21,862 bases of DNA, from NCBI GenBank assembly GCA_040902425.1, contig JBBDXI010000068.1, forward strand, positions 1-21,862, given 5' to 3'. This DNA comes from JBBDXI01 sp040902425 (lineage in GTDB: Bacteria; Planctomycetota; Phycisphaerae; Phycisphaerales; UBA1924). The stretch's first letter is position 1. The number at the start of each line of letters is the position of its first letter. The notes beneath the pieces are model-generated. The model made no database searches and was not told the origin of the DNA. It saw only the letters and a program-made list of their open reading frames with translations. Made by a program: the position numbers and the translations under genes. Positions 1 through 6,253 of the stretch are shown here, in pieces.

Positions 1-38
1 GGCTGCGAAAGCCCCTGGTTGGTCTGGTGGTCGCTCAT
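1..38 (-). CDS. 5' end of an unidentified gene downstream of an ECF sigma factor (partial)
   Basis: Only the first 12 codons are in the window, reading MSDHQTNQGLSQ from an ATG at 38. The gene continues past the left edge. The start is well supported: a perfect AAGGAG lies 6 nt upstream. It begins 35 nt after the stop of the sigma-factor gene on the same strand, so the two are probably co-transcribed. In ECF loci the next gene is often an anti-sigma factor or another membrane or regulatory protein, but nothing in these 12 residues identifies it. Function unknown. Confidence 0.6.
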   Translation of the reverse strand, partial: MSDHQTNQGLSQ

Positions 39-44
39 GGTCCA

Positions 45-50
45 CTCCTT
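45..50 (-). promoter_or_regulatory. Strong Shine-Dalgarno AAGGAG for the partial gene
   Basis: AAGGAG on the minus strand, 6 nt before the ATG at 38. It matters because most genes in this window lack a recognisable Shine-Dalgarno, and because it fixes the start of a gene that is otherwise cut off. Confidence 0.65.
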
Positions 51-73
51 CAGTGCGCCCGCCCCCCGCCCGT

Positions 74-667
74 TCACCCCTCCGGCAGAAAATGCCGCCT
101 CGCCCGCGGGTCCTCCCGAAGGGCCGCCAGGGCATGGTGCAGCCGCGACTTGACCGTCCCCTCCGGGATCCCCAGGGCCACCGCGATCTCCGCCACCCCC
201 ATCCCGTCCACCACCCGCATCAGCAGCACCTCCCGCTGCCCATCCGGCAACGAGCTGACCGCCGCTGCCAGGTCCGCCGACCGCCCATCCTCCGCCCCCC
301 CATCCCCGGGTGCCCCGGGTGCCACGGGCGTGCCGTCCTCGGCTCGCCCGTGCTCCTCACGCCCGCTCACGCCCCTCCTCCCCCCCGCCCGCCGCTTCCG
401 CGCCCGCGCCAGCGCGATGTTCTTCACCGCCGGGTACAGCAGCGTCGTCACCCGCGCCCGCAGCACCAGCCCGGGGAACTTCCCGAAGAGGTACACGAAC
501 GCCTCCTGCATCACATCCAGCGCCTCCTCCCGGTCCCGCGTGAACCGCAGCGCCAGCGACGCCGCCCAGTCCCGGTGCCGCAGGTACAGCGCGGCCAGCG
601 CCGACGAATCCCCCCGGTTCCCCGCCTCCACCAGCTCCTCGTCCGTCCTGGGGTCGGCCTCCGGCAT
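74..667 (-). CDS. ECF-type RNA polymerase sigma factor
   Basis: A 197-aa protein with the two-domain plan of extracytoplasmic-function sigma factors, which direct RNA polymerase to alternative promoters. Region 2 spans about residues 22-93, with DREEALDVMQEAFVYLF (45-61) as the DNA-melting and core-binding helix. Region 4 spans about 138-185, with LPDGQREVLLMRV followed by the helix-turn-helix segment AEIAVALGIPEGTVKSRL. I chose the ATG at 667 because it places the usual short leader before the DEELV helix. An ATG at 706 would add 13 residues, and neither start has a clear Shine-Dalgarno. The linker between the domains (about 100-130) is unusually long and contains the palindromic element at 319-360 read in frame (EEHGRAEDGTP). 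Target promoters are unknown. Confidence 0.85.
   Translation of the reverse strand: MPEADPRTDEELVEAGNRGDSSALAALYLRHRDWAASLALRFTRDREEALDVMQEAFVYLFGKFPGLVLRARVTTLLYPAVKNIALARARKRRAGGRRGVSGREEHGRAEDGTPVAPGAPGDGGAEDGRSADLAAAVSSLPDGQREVLLMRVVDGMGVAEIAVALGIPEGTVKSRLHHALAALREDPRARRHFLPEG
319..360. repeat. Dispersed GTGSCAC palindromic element, copy 1, inside the sigma-factor gene
   Basis: A 42-nt element running from GTGCCAC to GTGCTCCTCAC. CACGGGCG (323-330) pairs with CGCCCGTG (345-352). Inside, GCCG (332-335) pairs with CGGC (340-343) around a TCCT loop, with one T-T mismatch. It matches the element at 1762-1803 at 35 of 42 positions. It is 14 codons long, keeps the sigma-factor frame open and falls in the linker between regions 2 and 4, where extra sequence is tolerable. 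Confidence 0.8.
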
Positions 668-858
668 CGCCCAGAGCCTACCGCCGCGGCCGCTCGCCGG
701 TCCCATTGTGCTGTCCCGCGCTGCGCTGCCCCCCGACGCCCGGCCCGCATCCGCCGGCAGCGCCAATCCCGCGCGGGCAAGCCGTCGGCCTCGCCGAGCG
801 GAGCACGCCGCGAGCGGCTGAGTGCGCCGCGGCGCGCCGAGTCTCCCCAGCTTAACGC

Positions 859-879
859 GCGCACACGCCGGCGTGGCGC
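859..879. promoter_or_regulatory. GC-rich palindrome, possible operator
   Basis: The perfect 12-nt palindrome CACGCCGGCGTG (864-875) is extended by GCGC on both sides with one unpaired A (863). It lies about 70 nt upstream of the candidate PEP-CTERM promoter, between divergent genes. The position suits an operator, but short GC palindromes are frequent in DNA of this composition, and no regulator is assigned. Confidence 0.3.
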
Positions 880-948
880 ACACTCACCGTCGCGCGCGCG
901 GGAACTCCGATAATCCCCGCGCCGCGAGACAGAATTCTGCCTTTTCTC

Positions 949-978
949 TTGGACACCGCGCCCCCGATCCTGTACATT
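949..978 (+). promoter_or_regulatory. Candidate housekeeping promoter for the PEP-CTERM gene
   Basis: TTGGAC (949-954) and TACATT (973-978) are separated by 18 bp. They resemble sigma-70 -35 and -10 boxes, in one of the least GC-rich patches of the window. They end 49 nt before the ATG at 1028, leaving room for a short leader with the Shine-Dalgarno. Confidence 0.45.
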
Positions 979-1012
979 CCGCGGCCGGCGCGGGGATCGC
1001 GCCTGTGTACAC

Positions 1013-1023
1013 GAGGGAGAAGG
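1013..1023 (+). promoter_or_regulatory. Shine-Dalgarno of the PEP-CTERM gene
   Basis: GAGGGAGAAGG ends 4 nt before the ATG at 1028, with the GGGAG core 8 nt away. It fixes the start and is one of the few clear ribosome-binding sites in the window. Confidence 0.65.
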
Positions 1024-1027
1024 TTCA

Positions 1028-1735
1028 ATGTCCCACCGATTTGTTGCCGCCAGCGCTGTCGTGCTGGCCCTTGCCGGCGCTGCCGCCGCCGACACCGTCA
1101 ACCTCGATTTCGTCGGCACCGGCGCCGGGCGGAACGTCACCCTGACGCTCAGCGGCTACAACGGCGGCGGCTCCTTCGGCGCCTTTTCCGGCCAGCTCAA
1201 GCACGCCTTCTCGAACGGAAACGGCGTCGCCGCCAGCCTCACCGGCACGCTCTTCACCTTCTGCACCGAGATCACGCAGCACGTCTACAACCAGAGCAGC
1301 CCCTCCTCCACCCCGTACACCGTTTACCCCCTGCGCGACCTTCCGACGCCCGGCGCCGGCATGGGCCCCGCCAAGGAGCAGGCGATCTGGGACCTCTACG
1401 CCTTCGGTTCCGACATGGCCTACCAGCTCGGCGGCAACAACGACTTCGCCTCCGCCTTCCAGGTCGCCATCTGGGAGATCGTCTACGACGGCGGCGGCAG
1501 CATGAGCCTCACCGGCGGCAACCTCCGCGTCTCGGGGATGACCAGCCAGGCCCAGACCTACTTCAACACGCTGAAGACCAAGATCGACGGCTTGGCCAAC
1601 GGCTCCGGCATCATGGGCCTGGGGAGCACCGACTTCCAGGACCAGATCGTCCTGATCCCCATCCCCTCCGGCGTCGCCCTCGGCCTCGCCGGCCTCGGCC
1701 TCGCCGCGGCCGTCCGCCTCCGCCGCCGGGCCTGA
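1028..1735 (+). CDS. Exported PEP-CTERM-like surface protein
   Basis: A 235-aa protein with a signal peptide (residues 1-21, ending AGAAA-ADT). Its C-terminal sorting signal is a short PIPSG motif (211-215), a glycine/alanine-rich hydrophobic helix and an arginine-rich tail, the tripartite plan of PEP-CTERM proteins that exosortase-type enzymes process for envelope display. No exosortase is in this window. The body is rich in Gly, Ser and Asn, as in surface proteins. It has a single cysteine, C79, in FTFCTEI, and the later motif FQVAIWEIVYD with Q145. This pairing resembles Cys-Gln thioester domains (see findings). The start is fixed by a Shine-Dalgarno. The gene is probably monocistronic, converging on the permease gene with an inverted repeat in the 64-nt gap. 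Ligand and role are unknown. Confidence 0.8.
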   Translation: MSHRFVAASAVVLALAGAAAADTVNLDFVGTGAGRNVTLTLSGYNGGGSFGAFSGQLKHAFSNGNGVAASLTGTLFTFCTEITQHVYNQSSPSSTPYTVYPLRDLPTPGAGMGPAKEQAIWDLYAFGSDMAYQLGGNNDFASAFQVAIWEIVYDGGGSMSLTGGNLRVSGMTSQAQTYFNTLKTKIDGLANGSGIMGLGSTDFQDQIVLIPIPSGVALGLAGLGLAAAVRLRRRA

Positions 1736-1761
1736 CGCCGCCGCACCCCAAACCTCGTCGC

Positions 1762-1803
1762 GTGGCATGGGCAAGCCGTCTTCGGCTTGCCCGTGTTCCT
1801 CAC
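1762..1803. repeat. Dispersed GTGSCAC palindromic element, copy 2, at a convergent gene junction
   Basis: GGGCAAGCCG (1769-1778) and CGGCTTGCCC (1783-1792) form a perfect 10-bp stem around TCTT. CAT/GTG extends it to 13 bp with one G-T pair. It lies between the 3' ends of the PEP-CTERM and permease genes and its right edge overlaps the permease stop codon (1800-1802). It could act as a bidirectional terminator, but there is no T-tract on either side. Confidence 0.8.
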
Positions 1804-2807
1804 TCGATCCGCGGGTCCACCCAGCGGTACAGCACATCCACCGCCAGGTTGAACAGGATCAGCATCGTCGCGAAAATCAGCACCACCCCGATGATCAGGA
1901 ACAGGTCCTTGTTCTGCACCCCGTTCACGAAGTGCTGCCCCATCCCCGGCACGTTGAACACCCGCTCCACGATGAACGAGCCCGTCATCGCCAGGGCCGC
2001 GGCCGGGCCCAGGTAGCTCAGCACCGGCAGGAACGCGTTCTTCAACGCGTGCTTGAGCAGCACCCGCGTCTCGCTCAGGCCCTTGGCCCGCGCAGTCCGG
2101 ATGAAGTCCGCCGACAGCGTGTCGATCATCCCCATCCGCGTCAGCCGCGCGATGTACGCCGCGAAGGGCAGCGACAGCGTGACCACGGGCAGCACCATGT
2201 CCCTGGGCCGCCCCCACTCGGCCACCGGCAGCCACTGGAGCCACACCGCGAAGACGAGCAGCAGCCCCGTCCCGATCACGAAGCTCGGCAGGCTGATGCC
2301 CACCAGCGCCACGGTCAGCGTCGCCAGGTCGGCAAAGGAGTTGGGCCTCACCGCCCCGACCACCCCCGCCCCCACCCCCAGCAGCAGCGCCAGCAGGATC
2401 GCCCCCGCCCCGATCGTCACCGACACCGGCAGCGACCCCCGGATGATCTCGTTCACCGTCTGGTCGCGGTACTGCAGCGACGGCCCCAGGTCGAAGATGT
2501 ACCGGGGCGGCGGCGCCAGCCCCGCCGCCTCCGCCCGCTCCCGCCGGCGCCCCGCCTCCCCGCTCAGGCTCTCCCGCAGGTACTTCACCCCCGCCGCGTT
2601 CTCCAGGTAGCTCAGGTAGAACCGCGGGAAGCTGTCGAGGTTGTACTGCGCCTTCATCGCCTCCTGCACCTCCGGCGGCGGCTGGCGCCCCTCGGGCTTC
2701 AGCAGCGGGTTCCCCGGGATCAGCCACGCCAGCGCCAGCGTCAGCGAGTAGATCGCCAGCAGGATGAACGGCAGCTGCGCCAGCCGGCGGAGGATGAGGC
2801 CGGTCAT
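1800..2807 (-). CDS. Oligopeptide/dipeptide ABC transporter permease, OppB/DppB type
   Basis: A 335-aa inner-membrane permease. A first membrane helix (about residues 8-30) is followed by a periplasmic loop, then about five helices. The EAA loop that contacts the transporter ATPase is recognisable as DFIRTARAKGLSETRVLLKH. The ending, with GQHFVNGVQNKDLFLI and a final helix before VDPRIE, is typical of OppB/DppB. The loop between helices 1 and 2 is longer than usual. The ATG at 2807 places the first helix correctly. No Shine-Dalgarno is visible. It follows the solute-binding protein gene on the same strand after 91 nt that contain most of an inverted repeat. The partner permease (OppC/DppC) and the two ATPases are absent from the window. 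Confidence 0.88.
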   Translation of the reverse strand: MTGLILRRLAQLPFILLAIYSLTLALAWLIPGNPLLKPEGRQPPPEVQEAMKAQYNLDSFPRFYLSYLENAAGVKYLRESLSGEAGRRRERAEAAGLAPPPRYIFDLGPSLQYRDQTVNEIIRGSLPVSVTIGAGAILLALLLGVGAGVVGAVRPNSFADLATLTVALVGISLPSFVIGTGLLLVFAVWLQWLPVAEWGRPRDMVLPVVTLSLPFAAYIARLTRMGMIDTLSADFIRTARAKGLSETRVLLKHALKNAFLPVLSYLGPAAALAMTGSFIVERVFNVPGMGQHFVNGVQNKDLFLIIGVVLIFATMLILFNLAVDVLYRWVDPRIE

Positions 2808-2827
2808 CGAGGCACCCGGAGGACACC

Positions 2828-2947
2828 CACCGCGGAGAGCGCGGAGTCCGCGGAGGAAGAACCAGAGGGGGCCGATCCGTCTCGAGGCGAGTCGCGGCTC
2901 AATTCTGGGCCTTTCCTGGCTCTGCGTCCTCCGCGCCCTCCGCGGTG
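2828..2947. repeat. Long inverted repeat, GCGGAG type
   Basis: The arms 2828-2855 and 2920-2947 are complementary at 24 of 28 positions around a 64-nt loop. The left arm has three GCGGAG units exactly 9 nt apart (2832, 2841, 2850), and the right arm has the complementary units (2920, 2929, 2938). The element spans the junction between the solute-binding protein and permease genes and includes the 3' end of the former. The same nine-nucleotide plan occurs in the inverted repeats at 9612 and 19303, which have different sequences. Confidence 0.85.
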
Positions 2948-4863
2948 AAACTCCCCGGCCGCGCCGGCAGCACCCGCGCCCGCTCCGCCCCCTTCCCGTC
3001 CCCCAGCACATCCACCAGGTTCATCTGCTGGTCCTGCCGCGGGTGGGCGCTGATCCCGCTGATCCGGTCCGGGTCGAACAGGAAAAAGTTCGCGTACCGG
3101 AAGATCGGCACCATCGGCAGCTCCTCCTCCACGAGCATCCGCTCCGCCTCGCTCAGGATCGCCAGCCGCTTCGCCGCGTCCCGCTCCCCGTTCGCCCGGT
3201 CCAGCAGCGCATCGTACTTCGGGTTGCTGTACTTCCGGTCGTTGTTCCCGTCCCCCGTCCGCGACAGGTCCAGGAACGTCAGCGGGTCGCCGTAGTCCGC
3301 GTACCACCCCGCGCGGCTGACCATGTAGTCCCCGTTCTTCAGGTTCTCCTTGAAGACCTTGATCTCCCGCTGCGCCAGCCGCACCGGCACCCCCAGGTGC
3401 TGCGACCACATCCGCCCCACCGCCTCGGCGATCTTGTCGTGCCCCGAGTCCTTGTTGAACAGGATCTCCACCGTCGGGAACTCCGGGGCGGGCGTCCCGC
3501 CTGGCGGCGGCCGCGAGGCCTGCCCCACCGCCCACCCCGCCTCCGCCAGCAGCGCCCGCGCCGCCGCGGGGTTGAAGGCCAGCCCCGCCGGCGACTCGTA
3601 CCCCGCGATCGCCCCCGGCGGGATGAGCGTCTGGATCGGCCCCTCCCCCGTCCGCCGCACCGTGTCGCAGATCGCCTGCCGGTCCAGCGCCATCGCGAAC
3701 GCCCGCCGCACCCGCGCATCGGCGAACGGGTTCGGCCGCCCGTCCCTCAGCCGCGGCAGGCAGTTGAAGTTGTAGAAGTACGTCCCGAACGCCGGCACCA
3801 CGTGGATGTGCTTCCGCGGGTCCGGCGGCAGCCGCCGGTCGATCTCGAACGGGTCCAGCCCCTCCGCGCGCAGCGACGCAACCTCCGCCGCGTGCTCCTC
3901 GTAGAACCGCCGCTTCTGGGCGATGATCTCCGCCCGGTAGTCGGCCGTCACGTCCGTCGTGAAATCCACCACGCCCGAGCGGTACGCCAGCACCGCCGCG
4001 TTCCCGTCCTCCACCGTGGGGATGTCGATGGTGTCGATGCTCAGCGAGACCGCGTTCCAGTAGTGGGGGCTCTTCTCCAGCCGCATGTCGCGCTTGAACC
4101 GCCAGACCTTCAGCTCGAACGGCCCGTTCCCCACGAGCGCCGGCGGCTTGGTCCACCCCGCCCCGAACTTCCGCTGCCCCGTCCGCGCGTCGATCGACTC
4201 GTACTCATCCACCAGCGGCGGGTACACCGGGTAGAAGCACGGCATCGCCAGCAGGTCCAGGAAGTACGGCGCCGGGCGCTCCAGCGTCACCACCAGCGTC
4301 CGCTCATCCGGGGCCTTCGCCGCGACCAGCTCGCCGAACTTCCCCAGCGTCCGGTCCCACAGCGCGGCCGCGGCGGCCTCCCGGTCCGGCACATCCGTCC
4401 GCGCTGCGAACTCCGCCAGCGCCCCATCCCGCCAGTCGGTGAACGCCTTCCCCCCCTTGATGAGCTGGAACTGCCCGATGTAGTCCGACCCGCACTCGGG
4501 CAGGAGCGCCCGGCGCCACGCGTACAGAAACTCCCCCGCCACAACTGGCCGCCCGTTCGACCACCTCGCATCGCCCCGCAGGTGGAACGTGTACGTCAGC
4601 CCATCCGGCGAGACCTCCCACCGCTCCGCCACGCCCGGGATGATCCGGTACTCCCACGTGAAGATGTCCTGCCGCACCAGCCCCTCGAACAGCAGCCGCG
4701 CCATGCGGAAGTCCTGCATCCAGCTCATCCGCTGGAGGTCCAGCGTGGTCACATCCCCCCGGTTGATGAACGTGAAGTCGGCCCGCGGGAGCGGCCGGTC
4801 GCTCACCACGGCAGCGCCCACCACCCCCAGCAGCAGAAGGAAGGGGACCAGCAGCTTTCCCAT
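2899..4863 (-). CDS. Oligopeptide-type ABC transporter solute-binding protein (SBP_bac_5 family)
   Basis: A 654-aa protein with an N-terminal hydrophobic export segment (about residues 4-20). It then shows the conserved start of OppA/DppA-type binding proteins: GVAERWEVSPDGLTYTFHLR (77-96), followed by WSNGRPVVAGEFLYAWRR. These proteins capture peptides outside the membrane and deliver them to the permease. At 654 aa it is longer than the usual 500-600, with extra residues in the middle (around DPFEIDRRLPPDPRKH). The last residues, SFTAEGAEDAEPGKAQN, are encoded by the right arm and loop of the inverted repeat at 2828-2947 and do not look like family sequence. The ATG at 4863 puts the export signal at the N-terminus. 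It lies 34 nt after the HEAT-like gene and before the permease, probably one operon. Confidence 0.88.
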   Translation of the reverse strand: MGKLLVPFLLLLGVVGAAVVSDRPLPRADFTFINRGDVTTLDLQRMSWMQDFRMARLLFEGLVRQDIFTWEYRIIPGVAERWEVSPDGLTYTFHLRGDARWSNGRPVVAGEFLYAWRRALLPECGSDYIGQFQLIKGGKAFTDWRDGALAEFAARTDVPDREAAAAALWDRTLGKFGELVAAKAPDERTLVVTLERPAPYFLDLLAMPCFYPVYPPLVDEYESIDARTGQRKFGAGWTKPPALVGNGPFELKVWRFKRDMRLEKSPHYWNAVSLSIDTIDIPTVEDGNAAVLAYRSGVVDFTTDVTADYRAEIIAQKRRFYEEHAAEVASLRAEGLDPFEIDRRLPPDPRKHIHVVPAFGTYFYNFNCLPRLRDGRPNPFADARVRRAFAMALDRQAICDTVRRTGEGPIQTLIPPGAIAGYESPAGLAFNPAAARALLAEAGWAVGQASRPPPGGTPAPEFPTVEILFNKDSGHDKIAEAVGRMWSQHLGVPVRLAQREIKVFKENLKNGDYMVSRAGWYADYGDPLTFLDLSRTGDGNNDRKYSNPKYDALLDRANGERDAAKRLAILSEAERMLVEEELPMVPIFRYANFFLFDPDRISGISAHPRQDQQMNLVDVLGDGKGAERARVLPARPGSFTAEGAEDAEPGKAQN

Positions 4864-4897
4864 GCCGTGAGGATATCGGCCGCAGCCGCCCGCGCGC

Positions 4898-5992
4898 TCA
4901 GCCCCCGCCCGCCCCCTCCTGGTCCTTCAGGAAGGTCCCCGGGGGGAAGTCGAACGGCTTCCCGTGCAGCCACTGGATCGTCTGCAGGGCCTTGCGGTAG
5001 AACTCCCGCGCGGGGTCGCGCACGAACTCATCTCCCAGCCGCTGCGAGGCGTACACCGGCGGCCCCGCCTTCTGCGACGCCGCGCTCAGGATCGTCTCCG
5101 CCTCGTTCAGGATCCCCTTCTGCGGCTCCCCGGGGGAGTCCTTGAACTCCGGCAGGTTGCGCACCACGTACGCCACCGCGTGCCCCGCCAGCTCCGCGGC
5201 CTTCCTGACCGCCGCCGCCGTGGGCTGGGCGCTGGGGTCGTTGATCGTCATCGCCCCGCGCACCCCGTTGAGCGCCCGCAGCATCGCCGGGGCGCACGGC
5301 TCCTGGGCCCCCATCCCCTTCAGCCGGCCCCCCGCCTGCTCCGCGAGCACCACCGTCGCCAAATCGCGCACCGACGCGTGGCTCGTCACCCGCTGGGCGT
5401 TCATCAACGCCCGCACCGCCGCGTCCAGCGCCTCGGGGTGCTGCTCGGTGGTCACCAGGTCCCCGACCTTCCGGACCAGCCCGCTCGCGAAGCCCGCCGG
5501 CATCGCCGGCAGGCGGTCCACCATGGCCGCGAACGTCCGCCCGATCCCGTTGATCGCCGCGTACTTCACCGCGATCCGCGGATCGGCCAGCGCCCCCTCC
5601 AGCACCAACCCCGTCTCCGGGGTCGCCACCTCGCCCAGCACCCGCAGCGCGTTGATCGCCTGCCCGTCGTGCGTGCCCGACGCCAGCGGTTTCAGCTTCG
5701 GCGCGAGCCTCCCGCCGAAGGCGATGCGGAACGCCACCGTGACCCGCGGGTTGCGCATCGGCGCCAGGAGCATGTCGCGCCCGCGCCTGGCATCCGGCGG
5801 GTTCTCGCTCAGCATCAGCGCGACCGCCTGCTCGATCAGGTCGTCGATCTGCTTCTCGTGCTGGGCGTTGACGGCCTGCGCCTCGACGACCTCGTTGGGC
5901 AACTGGCCCGGCGCCTGCCCCAGCGCCGCCCCGGCGGGCGCCAGCCCCGCCGCGATCAGCACCAACAGATTGATGAGGAGTCTGCGGGTCAT
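4898..5992 (-). CDS. Exported alpha-helical HEAT-like repeat protein, function unknown
   Basis: A 364-aa protein starting MTRRLLINLLVLIAAG, a signal peptide ending near GAALGQA. The mature part is a series of alanine-rich helical pairs, for example GQAINALRVLGEVATPETGL and DPRIAVKYAAINGIGRTFAA, spaced like HEAT or armadillo repeats, which form protein-binding scaffolds. There is no catalytic motif. The ATG at 5992 was chosen because it begins the signal peptide. The open frame extends further upstream without protein-like sequence. It is the first gene of a leftward group with the solute-binding protein (34-nt gap) and permease, but a link to peptide uptake is only inferred from position. Confidence 0.7.
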   Translation of the reverse strand: MTRRLLINLLVLIAAGLAPAGAALGQAPGQLPNEVVEAQAVNAQHEKQIDDLIEQAVALMLSENPPDARRGRDMLLAPMRNPRVTVAFRIAFGGRLAPKLKPLASGTHDGQAINALRVLGEVATPETGLVLEGALADPRIAVKYAAINGIGRTFAAMVDRLPAMPAGFASGLVRKVGDLVTTEQHPEALDAAVRALMNAQRVTSHASVRDLATVVLAEQAGGRLKGMGAQEPCAPAMLRALNGVRGAMTINDPSAQPTAAAVRKAAELAGHAVAYVVRNLPEFKDSPGEPQKGILNEAETILSAASQKAGPPVYASQRLGDEFVRDPAREFYRKALQTIQWLHGKPFDFPPGTFLKDQEGAGGG

Positions 5993-6195
5993 TCGGGCCC
6001 TGCTGTGCGATCCCTGAAGGCTCTGGTAGCCGCATCCGGGCGGCCGGCAACCCCTCCTGGGCCCTCGCGGCCCCGCCCGGGGGAAGGCAAACCTACCAGT
6101 CACCCCCACCCGGGTCAACCCGGCGGCCGCTTGGGGGAAGGGTTCGGTTCGCCGTCAAGGAAGGTACGTCCACCCCGCCGGGGGGTGTTCCCACC

Positions 6196-6238
6196 GTGCC
6201 ACGGGTTCGCCGCCGCCTTCGGCGGCAACCCGTGCTGC
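6196..6238. repeat. Dispersed GTGSCAC palindromic element, copy 3, intergenic
   Basis: CACGGGTT (6200-6207) pairs with AACCCGTG (6227-6234), and GCCGCC pairs with GGCGGC (6221-6226) inside. The edges are GTGCCAC and GTGCTGC. It ends 16 nt from the stop of the M24 peptidase gene, in the 261-nt gap before the HEAT-like gene, so it may also end transcription of the peptidase operon. I see no other gene or signal in the gap. Confidence 0.7.
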
Positions 6239-6253
6239 GCCCCCGTGCCGCCT

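Larger units (their letters stand above)
668..1027. other. Divergent intergenic region between sigma factor and PEP-CTERM gene
   Basis: There is no convincing gene here. It holds the 5' regions of two divergent genes. Visible contents are a degenerate relative of the palindromic elements around 775-830 (GGGCAAGCCG and GGAGCAC fragments), a GC-rich palindrome at 859-879, a candidate promoter at 949-978 and a purine-rich Shine-Dalgarno at 1013-1023. An open frame continues upstream of the sigma-factor start but has no start signal or recognisable protein character. Confidence 0.5.

Noticed and set aside
775..830. An eighth full member of the palindromic family upstream of the sigma factor
   Set aside because: GGGCAAGCCG and GGAGCAC fragments are present, but the edges and palindrome are not consistent, so it is noted only as a possible decayed copy.
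1762..1803. Classical rho-independent terminator for the PEP-CTERM gene
   Set aside because: The stem is strong but no T-run follows on either strand, and the same sequence occurs inside a sigma-factor gene, so it is classed as a dispersed repeat that might have a terminator effect.
2808..3011. Longer N-terminus for the OppB/DppB-like permease
   Set aside because: The added segment is translated inverted-repeat DNA and overlaps the end of the solute-binding gene. The first membrane helix begins right after the ATG at 2807.
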